NCBI GenBank assembly: GCA_020847045.1
Contig: JADLCT010000097.1
Location: 163,788 to 227,787, forward strand
Source: Bryobacterales bacterium
GTDB lineage: Bacteria > Acidobacteriota > Terriglobia > Bryobacterales > Bryobacteraceae
Reading direction: 5' to 3'
DNA: 64,000 nt
Position numbers and translations under genes: made by a program. The notes beneath the pieces were generated by a model, which ran no database searches, was not told the DNA's origin, and saw only the letters and a list, made by a program, of their open reading frames with translations. Of this stretch, positions 11,992 to 24,666 are shown piece by piece (position 1 is the first letter of the stretch; each line of letters opens with the position of its first letter).

Positions 11992-13979
11992 TGGCGCTCG
12001 ATTTTCTGCTCGAGATCGGCTCCGAGGAGATTCCCGATTGGATGATCGAGCCAGCACTCGACCATCTGAAGGCGGGCTTCACCAAACTGTTGGCCACCCA
12101 TAAGTTGAAAGGCGAAGTGGCCTGGGCCGACGCGACGCCGCGGCGTCTGGTGGTGCTTCTGACCGGATTGCCCAAGGCGCAGAAGGATTCCGTGGAGACC
12201 GTCACCGGGCCGCCGAAGTCGGCCGGCGAGGGAGCGGCATTGGGCTTCGCCCGGAAGATGGGCGTTGCGCCGGAGCAGTTGGAGACGGCGTCCACCAACA
12301 AAGGCGAGTATTTTTGTTTCAAACGGAAACTGAGCGGCAGGCCGGCCGGGGAGATTCTCGCCTCGGCGCTGCCGCAGTTGATTCTCGGCATACCCTGGCC
12401 GAAAACGATGTACTGGCTCGGCAAGGGCGCGCCGCGCTTCATCCGTCCCATCCGCTGGATCGTGGCGCTGCTGGGCTCGAACGTGGTGGCGTTCGAGGTG
12501 GCGGGCGTACCGTCCGGAAATACCACGTGGGGCCACCGGCGGCTGGCGAAATCGAAGAAACCCATCAAGGTGTCGGTCCGGAACTACGAACAAAAGCTGC
12601 TGGACAATTTCGTGGTGGTGCGAGCGGCGGCCCGGCGGCGGATGATCGAAGCCGGCATCGCCGACCTGCTGGCCGGAACCGGTTTGCGCGTCAAACCCGA
12701 CGCGGCCCTGGACAACACGCTCTGCTACCTCACCGAGTATCCGGCGCCGGTTCTCGGCTCCTTCGCCGAAAGCTACCTGTCGCTGCCGGCCGAGGTGCTG
12801 GTCACCGTCATGCGCCACCACCAGAAGTACTACTCGGTGGTGCGGGCCGATGGCGCGCTCGCACCGCACTTCATCGCCGTGATGAACACGGCGAGCGATC
12901 CGGAAGGCTTTGTCCGCGCAGGCAACGAGCGCGTGCTGCGCGCCCGCTTTAACGATGCACGCTTCTTCTACGGCGTCGATCAGAAGAAGCCTCTCGCGGC
13001 GCGGGTTGATGACCTGAAGAACGTCACCTTCCAGAAGGAGATCGGCTCCTACTACGACAAGGTGCGGCGCATGGCGGAACTGGTGGAAGGCGACGCCGCC
13101 GCGCTGCGGGCCTGCGAATTGTGCAAATGCGACCTCACCACCGACATGGTGAAGGAGTTCACCGACCTGCAGGGCGTTGTCGGCGGCATCTATGCGCGCG
13201 CGCAGGGCGAGCCCGAAGCCGTCGCCGAGGCCATCTACGAACACTACAAGCCGCTGTCGATGGAGGACTCGATTCCCTCCACGCGGGCCGGGCAGTTGCT
13301 GGCCCTGGCCGACAAGCTGGACACATTGCGCGAGTGCTTCCGGGTGGGGCTGATTCCAACCGGCTCGAAGGACCCGTTCGCTTTGCGGCGCGCGGCGCAG
13401 GGCGTGGTGAAGATTCTCGTCGAAGGCGAGGCGGGCGGAAATCCGCTGGACCGGATCACGGATGGCGCGTTGAAAACATTCTTTGAAGATCGCGTGCGCT
13501 ACTATTTCCGCGACGTCCAGGGCTTCGCCTACGACGAGGTGAACGCGGCGATGGCCTGCGGCTGGAGCGATCTGAAGGATCTGGCGGCGCGGCTGGCGGC
13601 CTTGAAAGCCGTGCGCCCGACGGAAAACTTCGAACCGCTGGCGGCCAGCTTCAAACGCGTGCGGAACATTTTGGACCAGGCCGGGCAGGAGGAGTCCGGA
13701 TTCCCGGGCGGCGCGGTGGACGCGGCGCTGCTTGCCGACGAGGCCGAGCGCGGATTGCACGCGGCCATGGCCGGACTGAACCTGGCCGGATTGAGCTACC
13801 AGGAGCAGCTTGCGCGCATCGCCACGCTGCGCCCGGCCGTGGACCGGTTCTTTGAAACAGTTTTGGTGAACGCTCCGGAGCCGCACGTGAGGCGGAACCG
13901 GCTTGCGCTTCTCCACCATCTGCGCAGCGAATTTTCACGCGTCGCGGATTTTTCCGAAATCGTCACCAGCAGTAATTGA
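11991..13979 (+). CDS. glyS: Glycyl-tRNA synthetase beta subunit
   Basis: tRNA-binding subunit of heterotetrameric glycyl-tRNA synthetase, 662 residues. It opens [18 protein letters not shown], the standard N-terminus of the family. Further hallmarks are KTMYWLGKGAPRFIRPIRW, VMRHHQKYYSV and MVKEFTDLQGVVGGIYA; the C-terminal anticodon-binding (DALR-like) region carries NRLALLHHLRSEFSRVADFSEI. A 15-codon-longer start at 11946 would overlap glyQ and lacks family sequence, so ATG 11991 (TAATG overlap) is preferred. ppdK follows after 23 bp. Confidence 0.98.
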   Translation: MALDFLLEIGSEEIPDWMIEPALDHLKAGFTKLLATHKLKGEVAWADATPRRLVVLLTGLPKAQKDSVETVTGPPKSAGEGAALGFARKMGVAPEQLETASTNKGEYFCFKRKLSGRPAGEILASALPQLILGIPWPKTMYWLGKGAPRFIRPIRWIVALLGSNVVAFEVAGVPSGNTTWGHRRLAKSKKPIKVSVRNYEQKLLDNFVVVRAAARRRMIEAGIADLLAGTGLRVKPDAALDNTLCYLTEYPAPVLGSFAESYLSLPAEVLVTVMRHHQKYYSVVRADGALAPHFIAVMNTASDPEGFVRAGNERVLRARFNDARFFYGVDQKKPLAARVDDLKNVTFQKEIGSYYDKVRRMAELVEGDAAALRACELCKCDLTTDMVKEFTDLQGVVGGIYARAQGEPEAVAEAIYEHYKPLSMEDSIPSTRAGQLLALADKLDTLRECFRVGLIPTGSKDPFALRRAAQGVVKILVEGEAGGNPLDRITDGALKTFFEDRVRYYFRDVQGFAYDEVNAAMACGWSDLKDLAARLAALKAVRPTENFEPLAASFKRVRNILDQAGQEESGFPGGAVDAALLADEAERGLHAAMAGLNLAGLSYQEQLARIATLRPAVDRFFETVLVNAPEPHVRRNRLALLHHLRSEFSRVADFSEIVTSSN

Positions 13980-14002
13980 GCTACGACCACGAAGGAGCAA
14001 CC

Positions 14003-16747
<2,745 letters not shown>

Positions 16748-16773
16748 GGGCGGCGCGCGGACACAAGAACGGT

Positions 16774-16808
16774 AACGCCCGGGCTCACACGAGTCCGGGC
16801 GTTTTTGT
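16774..16808 (+). terminator. Intrinsic terminator after ppdK
   Basis: A GC-rich hairpin with left arm AACGCCCGG (16774-16782) and right arm CCGGGCGTT (16795-16803), extended by an inner CTC/GAG pairing around an ACAC loop, is followed by a T-rich tract (TTTTTGTTTT). It lies between the convergent ppdK and TonB-receptor genes. Confidence 0.9.
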
Positions 16809-16819
16809 TTTATCGCGCG

Positions 16820-19800
16820 TCAGTAGCTCAGCTTCAGCCGCAACTGGATCGTGCGCGGGTCACGCGCGTCGGTGACCACGCCGAAGGTGGCCGCGCCCAT
16901 GCCCGTCCCGACGCCTTCGAACTGGGCGTGGTTGAAGAGGTTGAACATCTCGGCGCCAAACTGAATGCGCATGCCCTCGCGCGGTTTGATGTTCTTGAAG
17001 ATCGAGGCGTCGAAGTTGTTGATGCCCGGTCCGCGCACGGGGCGCACGCTGGAGGTGCCAATCCCCATCGCGCGCGTGACCTGGCGGAAGGCATCGGTGT
17101 TGAAGTACCGGTTGATGCTATCGCCGCGCCCCTGGTTCGGATCGCCAACAATATCGGGACGCTGGCCGCCGGTGCCGCCGCCGAAATTGGCTACGTCGCC
17201 CGGCTGTGTGACGCCCAGCGGCAGACCACTCTGGAACGTCGTGATGCCGGAAACCTGCCAGCCGCCCAGAACCGCCGGGGCCACGCCGCGCTGTCCCTTG
17301 AAGAACGGAAGCTCCCAAACGTAGTTGAAGCTGAACATGTGCGTGCGGTCGAGATCGATCAGACCGAAATCCAGATTCTTGTTGCGTGAATCCAGCGGAT
17401 TTCCTTCGGCGTGCCCCAGCCCCTTGGACCATGTGTAGCTGGCCTCAAACAGCAACCCGTGCGAGAAGCGGCGGACCAGCGACGTTTCGAGGCCATGGTA
17501 CTTCGACAGCGCCGAGTTTTCGTTGTAGGCGATGGTTCCGTAGCCGAGATAGGGCCGCCGCAGGTTCGCGTTGCCTGTGCGAGCGGGGTCGGCCTGGTTG
17601 AGCTGGATTCCCCGCGGCAGGTGAGTGCCGCGCGTACCCGAATAGGACACCTCCATGGAGAGGGTGGACGAAAGCTCCCGCTGGATGCTGAGACTCCACG
17701 ACTGCACGGAGGGCTGTTTGTTGTAAATATCGAGCGAGTTCACGTTGGCCGGAAAGAGCCGGTCGGGCCCGCCAGCCGGATTCGACAGCGTCGGGCTTTG
17801 AATGTTGACCGATTTCACAAACGGCGGATTCGCCTTGCGCGGCACATTGTTGGCGGTACCCCAGAAGTAGTTGATGCCGTAGCCGCCGCGCAGGACCGTC
17901 TTTGCGCCCATGCTGTAGGCAAAGCCGATGCGCGGCCCGAAGGTGTCCTTGTTGGTCTTCATAAGCTGGCGCCCTACGCCGGTGCTTCTCCGGTCGCTAC
18001 CGGTGATCAGTCCATTCAAGGGATCTCCGGTGCCCGGCACGATCTGCCCGTCGGCCCTGAACTCGGGCGCCTTCGATGGATCGTAGAGCGACGGCACGAA
18101 GGCGGAGATACGGTCGTTGGAAGAGGCGCCGCCGTTGGAGCCGGAGATGATGTAGTAGCGCACGCCGGCATTCAGAGTGAAGCTCTGGGTCACTTTGATG
18201 TCGTCCTGCACATAGCCTTCATAGTCGCCCTGCGACACCGTGATGCCGGGATCGGCGTCGGTCTCCGTGTAGGTGAATGCGCGGCCCACCAGAAAGTCCG
18301 CCAGGCCGTTGCCCGTAACGCCACCGTTGAAGTTGAACGCGCCCTGCTCACCGCCGTAGTTGATCTCCTTCTTGACGTGGCGCATGATCTCCACGCCGAA
18401 CTTGAGGGTCTGCTTGCCGCGGTTCCAGGAAAAATCATCTTTGAAGGTGTAGATCGGATTGCTGTTGTTCAGGACGTCGCCGTGCCCCAAACCGGCGAAT
18501 CCATTGGCGATGGTGATGTCGGGAATGCGGTTGAATCCGTTTGAGGGATAGACCTGCGGAATGGTCAGTCCTTGCGGGCGCAGGCCGCCGAGGAGGTCGT
18601 TGGTGATCTCATTGAACGAGTAGCCAAAGGTGAACAGGTTCACCATGGCCGGTGAGGCGATGGTGGTGAGCTTGGCGGTCAGGTTCTTCCCGGGCTTGCC
18701 GATGGTATTGGGAAAGGTCGGAAGCGGCGAATTGCCGGGGCGCTTCACGTCCTGATCCTGCGACCAGGTGTCCTGCGCGTAGCGCGCCGTGGCGTTCCAG
18801 GAGGGCGAGAAGATGTGATCCCAGCGGATCAGCTCCTCGCGGTATTTGGTGAACGACCGCGTGTTATGCACGAAGTTCTGCGCGCCGGTGCGGTTCGGCA
18901 GCGGGTAGAACGTATTGATCAGGAGCAACGCGTTGGGGTCGATCTGCGCGGTGGGGATGATGTTGCCGGGAAAGGGCTGCCCGGTGGTGGGATCCCGGAT
19001 CGCGGCGCCGCCCGCGAAGTTTCCAGTCCGCTGCAATTCGGTGGGCACCTGTGCCGTGAAAACGCCCGTCGGAGGCGTGGTGAACGAGTTGATCTGCGGT
19101 CCGATGCGGCGGGCAAACGACTGCGACCAGAAGAAGAAGTCCTTGGTCTTGGACGTATTGTATTTGCCTGGAATCCAGAACGGTCCGCCCAGTGTGTATC
19201 CGAAATTGTTCAGCCGGATGAGTTGCCGCGAGTTGGCGAAAAAGTTGCGGGCGTCCAGTTTGTCGTTGCGGAAGTACTCGTAGAGATCGCCGTGGTATTG
19301 TTGCGTGCCGGACTTGGTGACGATGTTGACGATGCCATAGCCGAAGCCGCCGGCGTCGGCGCCATAGTTCGACTTCTGCACCTTCACCTCGCCGATGGCC
19401 TCCATGGGTGGAAACAGGTCCAGGCCGCGGTTGCCGCCGGTGTCCATGGCGAGCGTGCCGTCGTAGGTGTACTTGTTCATCGAAATTCTGCCGCCGTGCA
19501 CGGCCATCAGCGGATTGCCCTCCTGGCCGAGCCCCATCTGCCGTCCGGTTTGCGCCGAGACGACGCCGGTGCCCAGCGAGAGGAACTGCGTAAAGTTACG
19601 TCCGTTGATCGGGATCTCGGTCACCTGCGTGCCTGTGACCAGGCTGGACACTTCGCCCGATTCGGTCTTCAGCGCGGCGGCCACATCGGTGACGGTGATC
19701 GTGTCGCTGACGGCGCCGACTTCGAGGTTGAAGTTCAAGCGCAGGCTGGCGCCCACGCTCAGTTGCACGTCCTTGGCCTCGGCGTTCTTGAAGCCCTTGG

Positions 19801-20038
19801 CCGAGGCGCGCACGGTGTAGGCGCCGGGCTGCAGCGCAACGACGGTGTAGACGCCATCGCCTCCCGTCCTGGTTTCCCGCGTCTGGCCGGTGGCCTGGCT
19901 GATGACGCGAATTTCGGCCGAGCCGACAACGGCCTGGCTCTGATCGTAGACGAACCCTGTGATGGTTCCCTGGTTTGCTTCCTGCGCCAGCGACGCAGCC
20001 GCGAAGACGTATGGGACAAGCAGGCGGAATCTCTTCAT
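16820..20038 (-). CDS. TonB-dependent receptor with N-terminal carboxypeptidase-like regulatory domain (Oar-like)
   Basis: Predicted outer-membrane beta-barrel of 1072 residues. Signal peptide MKRFRLLVPYVFAAASLAQ, then a carboxypeptidase-regulatory-like Ig fold (GTITGFVYDQSQAVVGSAEI to GAYTVRASAKGF), then the plug (IPINGRNFTQFLSLGTGVV; VKVQKSNYGADAGGFGYG; NIVTKSGTQQYHGDLYEYF) and a long barrel ending in aromatic QLRLKLSY. This architecture is expanded in Acidobacteria and may take up oligosaccharides or other polymers; the substrate cannot be told. ATG 20038 is chosen because it begins a clean signal peptide and has GGGAG just upstream; the 12-codon-longer reading is not signal-like. It is divergent from uvrA across 120 bp. 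Confidence 0.93.
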   Translation of the reverse strand: MKRFRLLVPYVFAAASLAQEANQGTITGFVYDQSQAVVGSAEIRVISQATGQTRETRTGGDGVYTVVALQPGAYTVRASAKGFKNAEAKDVQLSVGASLRLNFNLEVGAVSDTITVTDVAAALKTESGEVSSLVTGTQVTEIPINGRNFTQFLSLGTGVVSAQTGRQMGLGQEGNPLMAVHGGRISMNKYTYDGTLAMDTGGNRGLDLFPPMEAIGEVKVQKSNYGADAGGFGYGIVNIVTKSGTQQYHGDLYEYFRNDKLDARNFFANSRQLIRLNNFGYTLGGPFWIPGKYNTSKTKDFFFWSQSFARRIGPQINSFTTPPTGVFTAQVPTELQRTGNFAGGAAIRDPTTGQPFPGNIIPTAQIDPNALLLINTFYPLPNRTGAQNFVHNTRSFTKYREELIRWDHIFSPSWNATARYAQDTWSQDQDVKRPGNSPLPTFPNTIGKPGKNLTAKLTTIASPAMVNLFTFGYSFNEITNDLLGGLRPQGLTIPQVYPSNGFNRIPDITIANGFAGLGHGDVLNNSNPIYTFKDDFSWNRGKQTLKFGVEIMRHVKKEINYGGEQGAFNFNGGVTGNGLADFLVGRAFTYTETDADPGITVSQGDYEGYVQDDIKVTQSFTLNAGVRYYIISGSNGGASSNDRISAFVPSLYDPSKAPEFRADGQIVPGTGDPLNGLITGSDRRSTGVGRQLMKTNKDTFGPRIGFAYSMGAKTVLRGGYGINYFWGTANNVPRKANPPFVKSVNIQSPTLSNPAGGPDRLFPANVNSLDIYNKQPSVQSWSLSIQRELSSTLSMEVSYSGTRGTHLPRGIQLNQADPARTGNANLRRPYLGYGTIAYNENSALSKYHGLETSLVRRFSHGLLFEASYTWSKGLGHAEGNPLDSRNKNLDFGLIDLDRTHMFSFNYVWELPFFKGQRGVAPAVLGGWQVSGITTFQSGLPLGVTQPGDVANFGGGTGGQRPDIVGDPNQGRGDSINRYFNTDAFRQVTRAMGIGTSSVRPVRGPGINNFDASIFKNIKPREGMRIQFGAEMFNLFNHAQFEGVGTGMGAATFGVVTDARDPRTIQLRLKLSY

Positions 20039-20158
20039 GGCACACTCCCTTGGCGACCGGGCTGCATCATACACACGGCGGCCGCGGGAGACAAGCCCGT
20101 GCGGACATCCACGCTAGAATGAAAGATTCTCTCCGCCGTTCCCGGAATCACTGAGTCC

Positions 20159-22999
20159 ATGCCTCCTCGCTCCACCTCCGCGCGCCCGGCCAGCGAAATG
20201 ATCGTCCTGCGCGGCGCGCGCGCGCACAACCTGAAGAACCTCACGGTTTCCCTGCCCCACAACAAGCTGACGGTGGTGACGGGCGTGTCCGGCTCCGGAA
20301 AATCGTCGCTCGTGTTCGACACCATCTACGCCGAGGGACAGCGCCGCTATGTCGAATCGCTCTCCACCTACGCGCGCCAGTTCGTCGACCGTATGGAGAA
20401 ACCCGCGCTCGACGAGATCGAGGGCATCGCGCCGCCGGTGGCCATCCGGCAAAAAAACACCACGCGCAATCCACGCTCGACCGTGGCCACCTCGACGGAG
20501 ATCTACGACTACCTGCGGCTGTTGTTTGCCCGCGCCGGACGCACTTATTGCCCGCACTGCGGCAACCGCGTGGAGCGCGACACCGTCGATCAGGTGGCGG
20601 CCCGCATGTTGAGCCGGCCCGCCGGTTCGCGCTGGTACGCGCTGTTCCCGCTGGCGCATCACGCGGATTCGAACGCGCGCGCCGGGTATCTGTTCGAACT
20701 GCGCAAACGCGGGTTTGGCCGGCTGTTCCAGTCCGGGGCCACCTACGAATTTTCCACGCCTGAATCGCTGCTCGACATCGACTTTTCACGTCCCGTCTAC
20801 GCACTGATCGACCGCCTTGCCCTGCCGCAAGCGGGCGCTTCCACGCCGGAACTGCGCCAGCGCGTGGTGGATGCCGTGGAGATCGCCTACCGTGAGGCGC
20901 GCGAAGCGGTGTTCCAGTCCGCCTCCGGCGAGGAGACGCTGCGCTTTTCGGAATCCTTCACCTGCACGCACGACGGCGCCGTGTTCGCCGAGCCCGAGCC
21001 GTCGCTGTTCAGCTTCAATTCGCCAATGGGCGCCTGCCCGCGCTGCCAGGGTTTCGGCAACGTGGTGGACTACGATCCCGGCCTGGTCATCCCCGATCCC
21101 TACCTGCCTCTCGACAAGGGCGCCGTCGATCCGTGGAACAAGCCGCAGTACCGCTGGGGCTGGAACGACTTCAAGCTGGAGGCCAAGGGCAAGGTCCGCA
21201 CCGGCGTCCCGTATAACGAGTTGAACCCAGGCGAACGGGCCGTGGTGTGGCGCGCCATCCGCGAGTTCTTCGCCGAGGTGGAGCGGAAGAAGTACAAGGT
21301 TCACGTGCGCGTGTTCCTTTCCCGCTACCGCGGCTATGCCGATTGCGACGAGTGTGGCGGAGCGCGTCTGCGGCGCGAGGCGCTGAACGTCCGCGTGGGT
21401 GGAAAGACCATCGCCGAGGTGGCGCGGCTGAACATCGCCGAAGCGCGCGGCTTCTTCTCCGCTCTGGAGTTGGCGCCGGAAGAGGCGGCCATCGCGCAGA
21501 AGGTGCTGGTGGAGGTGCGCCAGCGTCTGAAGTTTCTGAACGACGTCGGTCTGGAGTATCTCACGCTGGACCGCCTGTCGGCGACGCTGTCCGGCGGCGA
21601 GGCGCAGCGCATCCAACTGGCCACGTGTGTGGGTTCGCGGCTGGTGGGCGCGACCTACGTTCTGGACGAACCCTCCATTGGCCTGCACTCGCGCGACACG
21701 GGACGGCTGGTGCGCCTCCTGCATGAACTGCGCGACCTGGGCAACACGATCCTCGTCGTGGAGCACGACCCGGACGTGATGCGGGCCGCCGATGAGATTC
21801 TCGATCTCGGGCCAGGAGCGGGCGAGCATGGCGGGCGCATCGTGTTTCACGGCACGCGATCGGATCTGTTCGACGGCAAGCCTCAATCATTGACGGGCCA
21901 GTATCTGCGGGGCGAAAAACAGGTGTGGCGGCCGCGGGCCCGGCGCCAGCGGCATCCCCGGCGGCGTCTGCGATTCGAAGGCTGCCGGGCGCACAATCTG
22001 CGCAACATCGACGTGGAAGTGCCGCTGGACATGATGGTGTGCGTCACCGGCGTGTCCGGCTCCGGCAAATCGACGCTGGTGCACGAGGTGATCGCGCGCG
22101 GATTGGAATCGGCCCACGGCAAGCTCGGGCCTGGCGCGGCCGAGGATGAGCTTTCAGGCACGGGCGAGAAGCTCACCTGGCGCACAATCGAAGGCCACAA
22201 CATGATCGGCGGCGTGATTCTGGTGGACCAGTCGCCCATCGGCCGCACGCCGCGTTCGAACCCGGTCACCTACATCAAGACGTTCGACCTCATCCGCGAA
22301 CTGTTCGCCTCGACCAAGGAGGCCTCTCGCCGCGGCTACGGCGCAGGCCACTTTTCGTTCAACATTCCCGGCGGGCGCTGCGAAAACTGCCAGGGCGACG
22401 GCACGGTGACCGTGGAGATGCAGTTCCTGGCCGACGTGGAACTGGTGTGCGAGGAGTGCAATGGCACGCGCTACAAGTCCTCGACGCTCGAGGTGCTCTA
22501 CCAGGGCCGGAACATTCACGAGGTGCTGCAACTGACGGTGCGCGAGGCGCTCACCTTCTTTTCCTCATCGCCGAAGATCGTTCAGAAACTCCAGGTGCTC
22601 GACGACGTGGGCCTGGGCTATCTGCGTCTGGGCCAGTCGGCCACGACGTTGTCCGGCGGCGAGGCGCAGCGCGTGAAGCTGGCCGCGCACCTGGCGCAAT
22701 CCACGGCGAAAGGAACCCTGTTCATCTTCGATGAGCCGACGACGGGGCTCCATTTCGACGACATCGCCAAGCTGCTGGACTCCTTCGACCGGCTGATCCG
22801 CAATGGCGCGAGCCTGCTCATCATCGAGCACAACATGGAGGTGATCCGGGCCTCGGACTGGTTGATCGACCTCGGTCCCGAGGGCGGCTCCGGCGGCGGA
22901 CTGCTGGTGGCCGAAGGCACGCCCGAGGATGTGGCCGCCGTGGAAGCTTCGCACACGGGCCGGTTTCTGCGCGAGATGCTCGCGCGGCGCGAATCCTGA
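20159..22999 (+). CDS. uvrA: Excinuclease ABC subunit A
   Basis: Damage-recognition ATPase of nucleotide excision repair, 946 residues, typical length. Two ABC modules are complete: Walker A GVSGSGKSSL (about residues 42-51) and GVSGSGKSTL (about 630), and signature LSGGEAQR sequences near 477 and 830. The zinc-binding cysteines are present (CPHCGNRVERD; CDECGG near 397; CENCQGDG ... CEECNGTRYKS near 740-767). The stretch between Walker A and the first zinc module (RQFVDRMEKP, GIAPPVAIRQK) is well conserved. The start adds only about 12 residues before MIVLRGARAHNLKN. A TAGAAT at 20115-20120 could be its -10 box. Confidence 0.98.
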   Translation: MPPRSTSARPASEMIVLRGARAHNLKNLTVSLPHNKLTVVTGVSGSGKSSLVFDTIYAEGQRRYVESLSTYARQFVDRMEKPALDEIEGIAPPVAIRQKNTTRNPRSTVATSTEIYDYLRLLFARAGRTYCPHCGNRVERDTVDQVAARMLSRPAGSRWYALFPLAHHADSNARAGYLFELRKRGFGRLFQSGATYEFSTPESLLDIDFSRPVYALIDRLALPQAGASTPELRQRVVDAVEIAYREAREAVFQSASGEETLRFSESFTCTHDGAVFAEPEPSLFSFNSPMGACPRCQGFGNVVDYDPGLVIPDPYLPLDKGAVDPWNKPQYRWGWNDFKLEAKGKVRTGVPYNELNPGERAVVWRAIREFFAEVERKKYKVHVRVFLSRYRGYADCDECGGARLRREALNVRVGGKTIAEVARLNIAEARGFFSALELAPEEAAIAQKVLVEVRQRLKFLNDVGLEYLTLDRLSATLSGGEAQRIQLATCVGSRLVGATYVLDEPSIGLHSRDTGRLVRLLHELRDLGNTILVVEHDPDVMRAADEILDLGPGAGEHGGRIVFHGTRSDLFDGKPQSLTGQYLRGEKQVWRPRARRQRHPRRRLRFEGCRAHNLRNIDVEVPLDMMVCVTGVSGSGKSTLVHEVIARGLESAHGKLGPGAAEDELSGTGEKLTWRTIEGHNMIGGVILVDQSPIGRTPRSNPVTYIKTFDLIRELFASTKEASRRGYGAGHFSFNIPGGRCENCQGDGTVTVEMQFLADVELVCEECNGTRYKSSTLEVLYQGRNIHEVLQLTVREALTFFSSSPKIVQKLQVLDDVGLGYLRLGQSATTLSGGEAQRVKLAAHLAQSTAKGTLFIFDEPTTGLHFDDIAKLLDSFDRLIRNGASLLIIEHNMEVIRASDWLIDLGPEGGSGGGLLVAEGTPEDVAAVEASHTGRFLREMLARRES

Positions 23000-23024
23000 G
23001 ACCATGGCCGCGCGTGGCGCGTCA

Positions 23025-23030
23025 TAAAAT
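23025..23030 (+). promoter_or_regulatory. Putative -10 box (TAAAAT) of a leaderless gene
   Basis: TAAAAT ends six bases before ATG 23037 of the TPR gene, in the 37-bp gap after uvrA. No Shine-Dalgarno sequence fits between the two, so the message would be essentially leaderless. No convincing -35 box is visible. Confidence 0.4.
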
Positions 23031-23036
23031 GTAGAC

Positions 23037-24227
23037 ATGTTCCGTATGGCGTGCCTGTTCTGCTCGCTGGCGCTCGCGCTGCCGGCGCAACAGAAGAAGT
23101 CCGCCCCGGCGAAACCGCCCGCGGCACAGTCCCGGCCCGCTGCCGAGTCTGCGCCGCACGCGCCGTCCGACGAGGGGATGAAAGCCCTGGAGGCAAAGGA
23201 CTACCCGTCCGCCATCGCCGCCTTCGAGCGCGCCGTGGCCGGCGATGGGAACGACTACGCGGCGCACTTTCACCTGGCGCTGGCGCAATCGCTCGCCGGG
23301 CGCGACGCCGAGGCCGTGCCGCACTACCGCAAGACGCTGGAGTTGAAGCCCGGGCTGTACGAAGCCGAAATCAATCTTGGATTGCTGTTGTTCCGGACCA
23401 AGGATTATGCGGGCGCCGAACCCTTGTTGAAAGCGGCCTCGGAGAAGAAACCCGGCAACCCGACGGCCGTAGCCGCCTACGGACGGTCGCTGCTGGAACA
23501 GAACAAGCTGGCCGAAGCCGAACCCGTGTTGCGCAAGGCGGCCGGGCTCGACGCCTCCCAAAAGGACACACTGCTCGGGCTGGCCCAGCGTTACGAGGAC
23601 GCCAAGCAGGTGGACCAGGCAATCGCCTTATATAAGGACTTCCTCGACCATCCCGGCGTGGCCGAACGTTTGGGCAACCTGATGCTCTCCACGGGCCGCG
23701 CGGGCGAATCCATCGCCTTCCTGGAAGACGCCGTGAAAACATCGCCCACCCCGGCCAACCACTACGCCCTGGCCATCGCCTATCTGCGCAACAAGGATTC
23801 GGCGAAGGCGGGTGAACAGTTCGAGCGCTGCATCGCGATGGAGCCCCGCAATCCGCAGCTTCGCATGAGCTACGGCGGCTTCCTGCGGGATCAGCGCAAG
23901 ATCGCCCCGGCGGCCCAGCAATACTACGCGGCGGTGCAGATCGATCCCACGCTGCGGGAGGGCTGGTCGGAGTTCGGCGCCATGCTGTTGCTGCTGGAGC
24001 AGTATCCGCAAGCCGTGGCCGCGTTTGAAAAGGTGCAGGCGCTGGGCGACTCGCGTCCGGCGATCTATTTTTTCAAGGCCATCGCGCTCGATCATATCAA
24101 GCAGTTCAAACCGGCCAAGGAGAGCTATGAGAAGTTTCTATCGCTCAGCGAAGGCAAGTTTCCCGATGAGGAGTTCAAGGCGCGGCAGAGGATCAAGGTG
24201 ATTGAGAAGGAGCTGGCCCGCAGATGA
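23037..24227 (+). CDS. Secreted tetratricopeptide repeat protein
   Basis: Product of 396 residues with a signal peptide (MFRMACLFCSLALALPAQQ), a short Pro/Ala-rich linker and at least eight TPR-like helical repeats from about residue 45 to the end (examples: DYPSAIAAFERAVAGDGNDY, NKLAEAEPVLRKAAGLDASQ, YPQAVAAFEKVQALGDSRPA). It is likely a periplasmic or surface-attached scaffold for protein-protein contacts; no enzymatic domain is seen. Its TGA overlaps the ATG of the next small gene (ATGA at 24224-24227), so the TPR protein and the two small exported proteins downstream form one transcription unit. Confidence 0.85.
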   Translation: MFRMACLFCSLALALPAQQKKSAPAKPPAAQSRPAAESAPHAPSDEGMKALEAKDYPSAIAAFERAVAGDGNDYAAHFHLALAQSLAGRDAEAVPHYRKTLELKPGLYEAEINLGLLLFRTKDYAGAEPLLKAASEKKPGNPTAVAAYGRSLLEQNKLAEAEPVLRKAAGLDASQKDTLLGLAQRYEDAKQVDQAIALYKDFLDHPGVAERLGNLMLSTGRAGESIAFLEDAVKTSPTPANHYALAIAYLRNKDSAKAGEQFERCIAMEPRNPQLRMSYGGFLRDQRKIAPAAQQYYAAVQIDPTLREGWSEFGAMLLLLEQYPQAVAAFEKVQALGDSRPAIYFFKAIALDHIKQFKPAKESYEKFLSLSEGKFPDEEFKARQRIKVIEKELARR

Positions 24228-24658
24228 TCCGCATGCTGACGCTTGCTCTGCTGCTGGCGGCGCACGCCGCCGCTGACGGCCCGTTGGATGCCGCGCGCGC
24301 GGAGCCGAACCTCGAGAAACGCTCGGAAAAGGCCTTGCAGGCGGCGCAGAAGACGCTGGACACATTGCGGCGCACGGGCGATCTGTCGGACCGCGCGGGC
24401 GTGCAGGCGGCCTTGACCGGCATCCGCGATGGCGTCGAGTTGTGCGTGGATTCGCTGGAGGAGTCGGGCAAGAATCCGCGCCGCAGCCCGAAGTATTTCA
24501 AGCGCGCCGAAATCTCCCTGCGCAAGTTGAACCGGCAGTTGGAGGATCTGCGCGTGGCGCTGTCGGCCGACGACCGCGCGCCGGTTGCCGCCCTGCTCGC
24601 CTACACGGTGCGTGTGCAGGAAGACCTCCTGCTGGGCATCTTCACGAAGAAGAAATAG
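24224..24658 (+). CDS. Small exported helical protein of unknown function
   Basis: Product of 144 residues with a signal peptide (MIRMLTLALLLAAHAAA) and then a mostly charged alpha-helical body. I do not recognise a named family. It starts in a 4-bp overlap with the TPR gene, so it is translationally coupled. The opening of its mature part (RAEPNLEKRSEKAL) and its ending (YTVRVQEDLLLGIF) have counterparts in the next gene (AQEPNLRLKLYLGF; IEATEDSLEMA), and both are exported helical proteins, suggesting an old duplication. A periplasmic role alongside the TPR protein is an inference from the operon only. Confidence 0.75.
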   Translation: MIRMLTLALLLAAHAAADGPLDAARAEPNLEKRSEKALQAAQKTLDTLRRTGDLSDRAGVQAALTGIRDGVELCVDSLEESGKNPRRSPKYFKRAEISLRKLNRQLEDLRVALSADDRAPVAALLAYTVRVQEDLLLGIFTKKK

Positions 24659-24666
24659 GAGCCACC